A DNA stretch of 64,000 nucleotides from Margaritifera margaritifera (taxonomy: Eukaryota > Mollusca > Bivalvia > Unionida > Margaritiferidae), in NCBI GenBank assembly GCA_029931535.1, contig JAQPZY010000516.1:145951-209950 (forward strand). Reading direction: 5' to 3'. A program made the translations under genes and the position numbers. The notes beneath the pieces are model-generated. The model searched no databases. It was not told the DNA's origin and saw only the letters and a list, made by a program, of their open reading frames with translations. Of the stretch, positions 10,503-19,434 are shown one piece after another. Positions within the stretch are counted from its first letter, which is position 1, and every line of letters starts with the position of its first letter.

Positions 10503-10889
10503 GTAATCTTTACTATGCTCTTTTTATCGTATTCTTTGTCTGCGCAATCACAGTATGGCTGCAGATTAGCCATAAAAGAAATAAAGAAGAGAGAGAGAGA
10601 GAGAGAGAGACATAGACAGAGGACACAAATTAATCAGACGTTCAGTAGAAATGGAATGTCATGTGCAGCAGGGATACCCAGCATAGTAAATTACGGCCAG
10701 CCGGGGAATCGTTTTTCTCTGGAAATAAACGCACCCAGCCGTAACTTGGGGGTTAAAATGTTTCTAGCCTTCAGAGGTGCCCCAGGCCGGTTATCCAGCT
10801 CGAAAACTGTAGCCGAAAAAACGCCCCCAAGTAGATCTCCCGGCCCCGACATTTTTGTTTCGAAATAACTCCCCAAGGCTCCTCTAGAA
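10503..10889. other. Intergenic with (GA)n and a GC-rich patch
   Basis: A GA dinucleotide run lies at about 10586-10610. 10690-10880 is clearly GC-richer than its surroundings (agccggggaatc, ccccaggccgg, tcccggccccg) and may be part of another dispersed repeat. A 117-codon frame across it has no recognisable domain and includes the GA run, so it is not called as a gene. Confidence 0.5.
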
Positions 10890-11354
10890 GGTATCACGGT
10901 ACCAATTGTTTTTCCATAGACCTTAATGTTAATGTTTGGTGAAATAAAAATACCTTCTCTTCTACTTTAGCATGCGTGTCACACACTGTCATAGAGAACA
11001 ATATTAGATTGTCAATTTGACAGTGACAGAACCAGGTACTCCATGGCATTTAAGAGAGATAACTCTGCTGGAACTAGACAGGGGTCAGAGTTGTCCAGTC
11101 ACAACAGACACATTTTCAGGGATGTGTATCACATTTTTTAAAAATCATAAAAAATACAAAACATGATCTACATATGAATTAACATAATCTCACATGTTGC
11201 TAAGAGACTCAACTTTTTTTTAAGCCAGACAGAAACTACAACTCTTACATAATACACCAATCACAGCTAGTTTTGTTCTTTATTTCTGAATACAATGTTC
11301 CCTACACCTTAAGCTCCGCCCCCCCTGGGCTTGCGCAATTGGTACCGTGATACC
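10890..11354. mobile_element. MITE-like element, left copy
   Basis: 465 bp bounded by perfect 19-bp terminal inverted repeats, GGTATCACGGTACCAATTG at 10890-10908 and its reverse complement at 11336-11354. It has no coding capacity. The inner flank is TAaagcc, the repeat-unit sequence; the outer flank (ctctagaa) is unrelated to the unit. A near-identical copy in the same orientation closes the array at 55776. The superfamily is not assignable by eye. The TA on its inner flank suggests a TA target duplication. Confidence 0.9.
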
Positions 11355-11595
11355 TAAAGCCAACCTTAATTTTTTCAATAATCTGTGATATTACTCGGGA
11401 CTGTACAAGTAACAAGTGTACTAAGTCTCGCTTGTCAAAAACAATTTTATGAGGTACCAAGCTATGTCTTATATTAAGGTGTTTGAAAATGTCATTGAGC
11501 TGTTTCAACTGTTGTTTCCATACTTGTGCTTTACTAATAAAATCATCTTTTGGAATAAAATGAATTGTTTTAACTATGACTTGTGTCTTATTCAT
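11302..11595 (-). CDS. Junction ORF, unit 1: unknown protein fused to MITE end
   Basis: 97 codons. The first ~80 residues equal the 90-residue unknown ORF seen at each unit junction. The last residues (after KVGF) come from the MITE-like element, because here the unit is truncated at the TA insertion point. The coding end is therefore an accident of the array boundary. Confidence 0.45.
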   Translation of the reverse strand: MNKTQVIVKTIHFIPKDDFISKAQVWKQQLKQLNDIFKHLNIRHSLVPHKIVFDKRDLVHLLLVQSRVISQIIEKIKVGFRYHGTNCASPGGAELKV

Positions 11596-11664
11596 ATCAG
11601 CACTTATCTAACTTCACTTTGGTGATATTGGAAAAATCACATCATGTCATATTATGTAATAACC

Positions 11665-11677
11665 AGGTCAAAGGTCA
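11665..11677 (+). promoter_or_regulatory. DR1 nuclear-receptor-type motif (unit 1)
   Basis: AGGTCA-A-AGGTCA is a perfect direct repeat with one-base spacing, the consensus for RXR/HNF4-class receptors. It lies between the divergent 90-codon ORF and the transposase. The same 13 bases recur at the same place in every unit. Function is inferred from the motif only. Confidence 0.45.
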
Positions 11678-11961
11678 ATGCACTCATTAGTATGTACCTC
11701 TCCTACTCCTAAAGGTACATTACATAAAAATGAAAGGACTTTATATGTCTTTAATAGACACAGAACTTAACATCAGGGACATGTTGACATGACCCATATT
11801 AGTATTTAGTAAATGTTGTCAACACCTTTCACTGGCTTAAGATACATGAGGTCACTAACCCCAGTCCTTGCACACAGGGCAGCATCCCCCATCCCTTCTG
11901 TAACATAAATTAAAAGCTTTCCTCCCTTATGTAGTGACTAACATTCAAGTAATGAGCCATT

Positions 11962-11987
11962 CTGTGATCATACACTGTAGATCACAG
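11962..11987. repeat. Hairpin upstream of transposase exon 1 (unit 1)
   Basis: CTGTGATC and GATCACAG form perfect 8-bp arms around a 10-bp loop, ending 56 bp before the transposase ATG. Arms are kept in units 1-11. The loop varies between atacactgta and ataacctgta (units 2, 5 and 6). In unit 12 one arm is damaged. Confidence 0.7.
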
Positions 11988-12043
11988 CTTGTAAGCACTT
12001 ATTTTTGAATTTGGGTGACTTTTTGGTTATAAAAAATAGAAAA

Positions 12044-14559
12044 ATGCCCAGAAAAACTAGTAAGTGGAGCAATTCCAAGGGAGTTAAAAATAGGAGGAAA
12101 GTGTGTTTCCAAAACGGAAATGTACCTTATAATAAAGGAATCATATATGAAAAGAACAAAGAAGAGAAAATTGAGAAGAAAAAGTTTGTTCACCTTACCA
12201 AAGACAAATATGTGGAGGCAGTACCCCAGCAGTACAAGGACAATCCGAATGCACCTGTGCTATTACGTCCCCTACCAGCACAAAAACTTCAGGTGGAACA
12301 GTACGCATATCCATCTGAAATAAAAGGGTAAATAATTTAAATCATACAAACGCATGTAATTTATATTGGTTCTACACATCAAATTAAAAATAATTGGTTT
12401 CAGTTAAATAGGACCAACAAAATTTTGAGAAAAAAAAAATCTTAACCTTTAAGCTTTGCTCTGAGAAATTATTTAAGCAATTTTAATGTAGCTTGCATCA
12501 TGATTTAGTGATACTATAATATTGTATTATCAATCTTCTCAATATTGTCAGAAGCAAGTACTGAAAATGTGGCTTTTTATTTCTTGAAAAAAAATATGTA
12601 TTATGAAGGGAGATAACTGAGGACAAAACCTACATGTGTAGTCATTTTCTTTCCATGACTGAATTTTCCATGTAAGACAAATTATTTCACATAAAAGTGA
12701 ATTAACTTATATGCATTAAAGTAAAGGCAAATACAATATCAGAAAGTGAGAGCTTACAAATTAGGGATCTACATATATATTTATAAATACATATACATGT
12801 AACAGAGAGCCTGAGGGTAGTTATGATTTAATTTTCTTGTCAGAGATGAGGAGTCTGCCACATATAGAATAATACATGTGCAGCAGAATGCAGTTATGTG
12901 GAACACTGTCTTCCGGGAACATGCCCAAATATCCCCAAGCTGTTCTGGGTTCTTACAATGGGATCAGAAGTCGGAAGAGCAATGGGGTCTTGCATGGAGG
13001 GAATGGGCAAAATGTGACCAGTGTGGCTACTTATCAGAAATGTTTAACCTCTATGAGGAAATTTCGAAAGAAACCGTTGGACGGAAGACAGCAAAAATCA
13101 ACAAAGGATTACAAGTAGGGCTGATGCAAGTGTCCATGGGAAATGCTGGCTTAAGGAAATTGCTCTTGTCTGCCAATATTCCTGCTCCTTCCACAAAGGG
13201 GATGCAAAAAATTTCAAACAAAATTTGTAATGAGATAATACAAGAGAATATTTTGGATATGAGGGCTCAGAGACAAAATTTAAGAGAAATTAATATGGCA
13301 AGGGGGAACCCACCTGATATCATTGATGTACAAGGAGATGGTTTGTACAATAATCCTTTGTATTCTGGGGTTGGAAAAACTCCATTTCAGCCAGCAACAC
13401 AAGTATGCTACTTACAGGCTGAAAATGAAACATCAAATAATGACATTATTGCCCTAACTGCTAACAATAAATTGTGTTCTCATCGCAAACAACACAAATT
13501 AGATGAATTTAATGTAAAAAACAAGAATTGCGATTGTACTGCAAATATAACTATGGAAACTAATATTGGCGATGAGGAAACTTGGGCCTTGGAATGTCTT
13601 CGTAACCTAAAAGAAGATAATTTTGAAGTGCAAAATATAACCACTGATCCAGACACAAGCAGCTACAGGGCTGCAGTGAACCTGTACAATGAGGGGCTCA
13701 CTCAGACCATCCCTAAAATCTTTATTGATACCAGACATTTTTCAGAAAACCATAGGAAATATATAAAAAAAAGTGCCAACATTTGGTTCCTATGATGGCA
13801 GGGTGTACCAAAGCTGCTAGACAAAAAATGCGTGACAGGTTTGCCATTGACCTGAGTCAACGGTGTCGGGTGGAGTTTGAAAATGCATTTAATAGACTTC
13901 ACGGGGATACTGACAGAGTCAAGGGTTGCCTATCATACAGTGTAGATGCTATTGTACAGTGTTACCAGGGAGATCATAGTCTGTGTAGTGATAATTCATA
14001 TGCATGCAAGGGTAACTGGTTTGAAAAAAATCCATACTTACCATTCAATTTTAAAATGCATGTAACAAAGCAGTCAGAGGGCACATTGCGGGATTGTATT
14101 AATTATCGTTTGGGACCATTAAATCTGGAGAAAACAAAATTTAACACAAATACTCAAATGGTTGAGGCAGCAAACAGGGTTATAAGGCGATCATTGCCAA
14201 GATATGTAACTTGGACAAGAAATTTTCCTGGTAGAGCACACAGTGCGGTGCACTCTTTAAATAATGGACCTGGGGAATCTATAGTAAAACTATGCGATGC
14301 AATTGGATGTCGTGTTGCATCTGGGACTAGGGTCGCTCAGACACTAGCTCAGGAACAGAAGATTTTTACACGTTATAAAGGTTATAAAAAGTCACTGGCA
14401 TATAAAAGAAGAAGACATGAGAAAAGAATTTATCTGTATAAACTATATGAAGAATTTCAAGAGGAAAAAAAATACAAAAAAGGGCTATTATTGCCAACTG
14501 TTAAAAAGAAAAGGGGCAAGGAAGACCATATGTATAATAAATTACCAAAAATTACTTAA
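12044..14559 (+). CDS. Mutator-like transposase, two exons, unit 1
   Basis: Likely DDE transposase acting in the nucleus on transposon ends. Exon 1 (12044-12327) starts at ATG with MPRKTSK...KGVKNRR and a basic N-terminus. The intron is phase 2. Exon 2 (from 12844) holds a Cys/Trp-rich region (WREWAKCDQCGYLSE, a possible zinc ligand pair), then candidate catalytic Asp in VQGDGLYNNP (codon at 13337) and in ITTDPDT (13646). The frame stops at 13793-13795. The protein continues in the -1 frame from the A8 run at 13765-13772, with the CYQGDHSLC motif, candidate Glu in NTNTQMVEAANR (14164), RNFPGRAHSAVH, and a lysine-rich tail. Total length is about 666 residues if shifted, in line with animal Mutator-like transposases as I recall them. 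Family assignment is by motif recognition, not a search. The frame break may be programmed or a shared defect. Confidence 0.72.
12328..12843 (+). other. Intron of the transposase gene (unit 1)
   Basis: The donor is GG|GTAAAT and the acceptor is ttaattttcttgtcag|A. The split codon GG+A keeps the frame from IKG into DEESATYRIIHVQQ, which is open with no stop up to the next ORF. Every unit keeps both sites. The body is AT-rich with stops in all frames and an A10-A11 run whose length varies between units. Confidence 0.8.
13765..13772 (+). promoter_or_regulatory. A8 slippery run at the transposase frame break
   Basis: In the first frame the run reads ATA AAA AAA AGT, so 13765-13771 is A AAA AAA, a sequence of the X XXY YYZ type on which ribosomes can slip -1. 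A -1 slip leads straight into the second ORF. Eight As are present at this place in units 1-11. No obvious stem-loop directly downstream was identified by eye. Confidence 0.4.
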
Positions 14560-14570
14560 TCCAGCATATC

Positions 14571-14960
14571 CTATATGACACAAAGTGGTCTATGACAATC
14601 GGAACACCTTCCTTGAGCCCTACAGTGTTCTCTGTCCTGGTTTATAGCATGCTGTTCTAGGACTAGATGGTTGCTATTTATACATGATTTATTATGACAT
14701 ATATGTGAAATATCTAATTGGTGACCAAAATCATCAATACGTGGTATATTGTGTTTAAATAAATTATTTTGTCGCATGTATGACATTCTATGACCTGCCT
14801 CCACTGATGCTGAACCATCCGGCCATACAACTCTCTGTCTGCCATAGCCATCTTTATCAAATGCACCCCTCCAAAGCCAACATGTGTTATTTCCTGAAGA
14901 TTTTATGCATTTTGTAGCTAAAAGTCTGTCAATATTGGACCAAAACTTCTCAATATCCAT
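14571..14960 (-). CDS. His-Cys box (I-PpoI-type) endonuclease, unit 1
   Basis: 129 residues with an ATG in a good context (aacaATGG). It belongs to the His-Me finger nucleases: the SHICHNKSCINSNHLVLE block with later N107 and R110 matches the His-Cys box of I-PpoI-like homing endonucleases. By analogy H86 is the general base and N107 the metal ligand. C27, C88, C93 and H98 form zinc site 1; C113, C119 or C122, H123 and C127 form site 2. CWLWRGAFDKDGYGR and the GHRMSYM segment precede the box, as in the family. It is a little shorter than I-PpoI (163 residues). It should bind and cut DNA. The gene is convergent with the transposase, the stops 11 bp apart. A TATATAAA lies about 30 bp upstream of the ATG. 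There is no signal peptide. Confidence 0.85.
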   Translation of the reverse strand: MDIEKFWSNIDRLLATKCIKSSGNNTCWLWRGAFDKDGYGRQRVVWPDGSASVEAGHRMSYMRQNNLFKHNIPRIDDFGHQLDISHICHNKSCINSNHLVLEQHAINQDREHCRAQGRCSDCHRPLCVI

Positions 14961-15017
14961 TGTTTTTACCAGACGACGCTACTATAGTTTATATATGGCG
15001 CCTATGTGTACATGTTA

Positions 15018-15290
15018 CTATGGATACAATGCGAGGCTGGTATTCCCTTTAAAGCCAACCTTAATTTTTTCAATAATCTGTGATATTACTCGGGACTGTA
15101 CAAGTAACAAGTGTACTAAGTCTCGCTTGTCAAAAACAATTTTATGAGGTACCAAGCTATGTCTTATATTAAGGTGTTTGAAAATGTCATTGAGCTGTTT
15201 CAACTGTTGTTTCCATACTTGTGCTTTACTAATAAAATCATCTTTTGGAATAAAATGAATTGTTTTAACTATGACTTGTGTCTTATTCAT
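15018..15290 (-). CDS. Unknown 90-residue protein, unit 1/2 junction
   Basis: Real ATG start. It is lysine- and hydrophobic-rich with predicted helices (WKQQLKQLNDIFKHL, SQIIEKIKVGF), no cysteines, no signal peptide and no domain I recognise. It spans the unit junction at 15050. It lies upstream of, and co-directional with, the endonuclease (58 bp gap), and divergent from the next transposase. An AAG|GTTGGC donor-like site near its end and an AG before the endonuclease could make it a first exon of the nuclease, but both sites are weak. Conservation of the frame across most units is the main support. Confidence 0.5.
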   Translation of the reverse strand: MNKTQVIVKTIHFIPKDDFISKAQVWKQQLKQLNDIFKHLNIRHSLVPHKIVFDKRDLVHLLLVQSRVISQIIEKIKVGFKGNTSLALYP

Positions 15291-15738
15291 ATCAGCACTT
15301 ATCTAACTTCACTTTGGTGATATTGGAAAAATCACATCATGTCATATTATGTAATAACCAGGTCAAAGGTCAATGCACTCATTAGTATGTACCTCTCCTA
15401 CTCCTAAAGGTACATTACATAAAAATGAAAGGACTTTATATGTCTTTAATAGACACAGAACTTAACATCAGGGACATGTTGACATGACCCATATTAGTAT
15501 TTAGTAAATGTTGTCAACACCTTTCACTGGCTTAAGATACATGAGGTCACTAACCCCAGTCCTTGCACACAGGGCAGCATCCCCCATCCCTTCTGTAACA
15601 TAAATTAAAAGCTTTCCTCCCTTATGTAGTGACTAACATTCAAGTAATGAGCCATTCTGTGATCATAACCTGTAGATCACAGCTTGTAAGCACTTATTTT
15701 TGAATTTGGGTGACTTTTTGGTTATAAAAAATAGAAAA

Positions 15739-18255
15739 ATGCCCAGAAAAACTAGTAAGTGGAGCAATTCCAAGGGAGTTAAAAATAGGAGGAAAGTGTG
15801 TTTCCAAAACGGAAATGTACCTTATAATAAAGGAATCATATATGAAAAGAACAAAGAAGAGAAAATTGAGAAGAAAAAGTTTGTTCGCCTTACCAAAGAC
15901 AAATATGTGGAGGCAGTACCCCAGCAGTACAAGGACAATCCGAATGCACCTGTGCTATTACGTCCCCTACCAGCACAAAAACTTCAGGTGGAACAGTACG
16001 CATATCCATCTGAAATAAAAGGGTAAATAATTTAAATCATACAAACGCATGTAATTTATATTGGTTCTACACATCAAATTAAAAATAATTGGTTTCAGTT
16101 AAATAGGACCAACAAAATTTTGAGAAAAAAAAAAATCTTAACCTTTAAGCTTTGCTCTGAGAAATTATTTAAGCAATTTTAATGTAGCTTGCATCATGAT
16201 TTAGTGATACTATAATATTGTATTATCAATCTTCTCAATATTGTCAGAAGCAAGTACTGAAAATGTGGCTTTTTATTTCTTGAAAAAAAATATGTATTAT
16301 GAAGGGAGATAACTGAGGACAAAACCTACATGTGTAGTCATTTTCTTTCCATGACTGAATTTTCCATGTAAGACAAATTATTTCACATAAAAGTGAATTA
16401 ACTTATATGCATTAAAGTAAAGGCAAATACAATATCAGAAAGTGAGAGCTTACAAATTAGGGATCTACATATATATTTATAAATACATATACATGTAACA
16501 GAGAGCCTGAGGGTAGTTATGATTTAATTTTCTTGTCAGAGATGAGGAGTCTGCCACATATAGAATAATACATGTGCAGCAGAATGCAGTTATGTGGAAC
16601 ACTGTCTTCCGGGAACATGCCCAAATATCCCCAAGCTGTTCTGGGTTCTTACAATGGGATCAGAAGTCGGAAGAGCAATGGGGTCTTGCATGGAGGGAAT
16701 GGGCAAAATGTGACCAGTGTGGCTACTTATCAGAAATGTTTAACCTCTATGAGGAAATTTCGAAAGAAACCGTTGGACGGAAGACAGCAAAAATCAACAA
16801 AGGATTACAAGTAGGGCTGATGCAAGTGTCCATGGGAAATGCTGGCTTAAGGAAATTGCTCTTGTCTGCCAATATTCCTGCTCCTTCCACAAAGGGGATG
16901 CAAAAAATTTCAAACAAAATTTGTAATGAGATAATACAAGAGAATATTTTGGATATGAGGGCTCAGAGACAAAATTTAAGAGAAATTAATATGGCAAGGG
17001 GGAACCCACCTGATATCATTGATGTACAAGGAGATGGTTTGTACAATAATCCTTTGTATTCTGGGGTTGGAAAAACTCCATTTCAGCCAGCAACACAAGT
17101 ATGCTACTTACAGGCTGAAAATGAAACATCAAATAATGACATTATTGCCCTAACTGCTAACAATAAATTGTGTTCTCATCGCAAACAACACAAATTAGAT
17201 GAACTTAATGTAAAAAACAAGAATTGTGATTGTACTGCAAATATAACTATGGAAACTAATATTGGCGATGAGGAAACTTGGGCCTTGGAATGTCTTCGTA
17301 ACCTAAAAGAAGATAATTTTGAAGTGCAAAATATAACCACTGATCCAGACACAAGCAGCTACAGGGCTGCAGTGAACCTGTACAATGAGGGGCTCACTCA
17401 GACCATCCCTAAAAACTTTATTGATACCAGACATTTTTCAGAAAACCATAGGAAATATATAAAAAAAAGTGCCAACATTTGGTTCCTATGATGGCAGGGT
17501 GTACCAAAGCTGCTAGACAAAAAATGCGTGACAGGTTTGCCATTGACCTGAGTCAACGGTGTCGGGTGGAGTTTGAAAATGCATTTAATAGACTTCACGG
17601 GGATACTGACAGAGTCAAGGGTTGCCTATCATACAGTGTAGATGCTATTGTACAGTGTTACCAGGGAGATCATAGTCTGTGTAGTGATAATTCATATGCA
17701 TGCAAGGGTAACTGGTTTGAAAAAAATCCATACTTACCATTCAATTTTAAAATGCATGTAACAAAGCAGTCAGAGGGCACATTGCGGGATTGTATTAATT
17801 ATCGTTTGGGACCATTAAATCTGGAGAAAACAAAATTTAACACAAATACTCAAATGGTTGAGGCAGCAAACAGGGTTATAAGGCGATCATTGCCAAGATA
17901 TGTAACTTGGACAAGAAATTTTCCTGGTAGAGCACACAGTGCGGTGCACTCTTTAAATAATGGACCTGGGGAATCTATAGTAAAACTATGCGATGCAATT
18001 GGATGTCGTGTTGCATCTGGGACTAGGGTCGCTCAGACACTAGCTCAGGAACAGAAGATTTTTACACGTTATAAAGGTTATAAAAAGTCACTGGCATATA
18101 AAAGAAGAAGACATGAGAAAAGAATTTATCTGTATAAACTATATGAAGAATTTCAAGAGGAAAAAAAATACAAAAAAGGGCTATTATTGCCAACTGTTAA
18201 AAAGAAAAGGGGCAAGGAAGACCATATGTATAATAAATTACCAAAAATTACTTAA
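15739..18255 (+). CDS. Mutator-like transposase, unit 2
   Basis: Exons begin at 15739 and 16540; the intron is 16023-16539. It differs from unit 1 by DEL for DEF and KNF for KIF, the majority state in the array. Only the A8 frame break interrupts it. Confidence 0.7.
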
Positions 18256-18266
18256 TCCAGCATATC

Positions 18267-18656
18267 CTATATGACACAAAGTGGTCTATGACAATCGGAA
18301 CACCTTCCTTGAGCCCTACAGTGTTCTCTGTCCTGGTTTATAGCATGCTGTTCTAGGACTAGATGGTTGCTATTTATACATGATTTATTATGACATATAT
18401 GTGAAATATCTAATTGGTGACCAAAATCATCAATACGTGGTATATTGTGTTTAAATAAATTATTTTGTCGCATGTATGACATTCTATGACCTGCCTCCAC
18501 TGATGCTGAACCATCCGGCCATACAACTCTCTGTCTGCCATAGCCATCTTTATCAAATGCACCCCTCCAAAGCCAACATGTGTTATTTCCTGAAGATTTT
18601 ATGCATTTTGTAGCTAAAAGTCTGTCAATATTGGACCAAAACTTCTCAAAATCCAT
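18267..18656 (-). CDS. His-Cys box endonuclease, unit 2
   Basis: Intact 129 residues. It is the only intact copy with an amino-acid change (I3F), outside the catalytic box. Confidence 0.85.
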   Translation of the reverse strand: MDFEKFWSNIDRLLATKCIKSSGNNTCWLWRGAFDKDGYGRQRVVWPDGSASVEAGHRMSYMRQNNLFKHNIPRIDDFGHQLDISHICHNKSCINSNHLVLEQHAINQDREHCRAQGRCSDCHRPLCVI

Positions 18657-18713
18657 TGTTTTTACCAGACGACGCTACTATAGTTTATATATGGCGCCTA
18701 TGTGTACATGTTA

Positions 18714-18986
18714 CTATGGATACAATGCGAGGCTGGTATTCCCTTTAAAGCCAACCTTAATTTTTTCAATAATCTGTGATATTACTCGGGACTGTACAAG
18801 TAACAAGTGTACTAAGTCTCGCTTGTCAAAAACAATTTTATGAGGTACCAAGCTATGTCTTATATTAAGGTGTTTGAAAATGTCATTGAGCTGTTTCAAC
18901 TGTTGTTTCCATACTTGTGCTTTACTAATAAAATCATCTTTTGGAATAAAATGAATTGTTTTAACTATGACTTGTGTCTTATTCAT
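18714..18986 (-). CDS. Unknown 90-residue protein, unit 2/3 junction
   Basis: Identical to the copy at the unit 1/2 junction. Confidence 0.5.
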   Translation of the reverse strand: MNKTQVIVKTIHFIPKDDFISKAQVWKQQLKQLNDIFKHLNIRHSLVPHKIVFDKRDLVHLLLVQSRVISQIIEKIKVGFKGNTSLALYP

Positions 18987-19434
18987 ATCAGCACTTATCT
19001 AACTTCACTTTGGTGATATTGGAAAAATCACATCATGTCATATTATGTAATAACCAGGTCAAAGGTCAATGCACTCATTAGTATGTACCTCTCCTACTCC
19101 TAAAGGTACATTACATAAAAATGAAAGGACTTTATATGTCTTTAATAGACACAGAACTTAACATCAGGGACATGTTGACATGACCCATATTAGTATTTAG
19201 TAAATGTTGTCAACACCTTTCACTGGCTTAAGATACATGAGGTCACTAACCCCAGTCCTTGCACACAGGGCAGCATCCCCCATCCCTTCTGTAACATAAA
19301 TTAAAAGCTTTCCTCCCTTATGTAGTGACTAACATTCAAGTAATGAGCCATTCTGTGATCATACACTGTAGATCACAGCTTGTAAGCACTTATTTTTGAA
19401 TTTGGGTGACTTTTTGGTTATAAAAAATAGAAAA

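Noticed and set aside
10515..10868. 117-codon ORF next to the array
   Set aside because: Runs through a GA microsatellite and a GC-rich patch, has competing ORFs on the other strand, and shows no recognisable domain.
12028..12036. TATAAAAAA just before the transposase ATG
   Set aside because: Only about 8 bp upstream of the ATG, so a normal start site would fall inside exon 1; probably AT-rich leader.
12876..13118. 80-codon ORF repeated in each unit
   Set aside because: Overlaps the transposase ORF in another frame with lower plausibility; the transposase frame carries the domain motifs.
11355..15049. Array as an rDNA- or histone-like host gene cluster
   Set aside because: Unit genes are a transposase and a homing-type nuclease; no rRNA, histone or other host gene is recognisable.
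14884..15147. 87-codon plus-strand ORF repeated in most units
   Set aside because: Antisense to the nuclease start and the 90-codon ORF; its reading is explained as a shadow frame.
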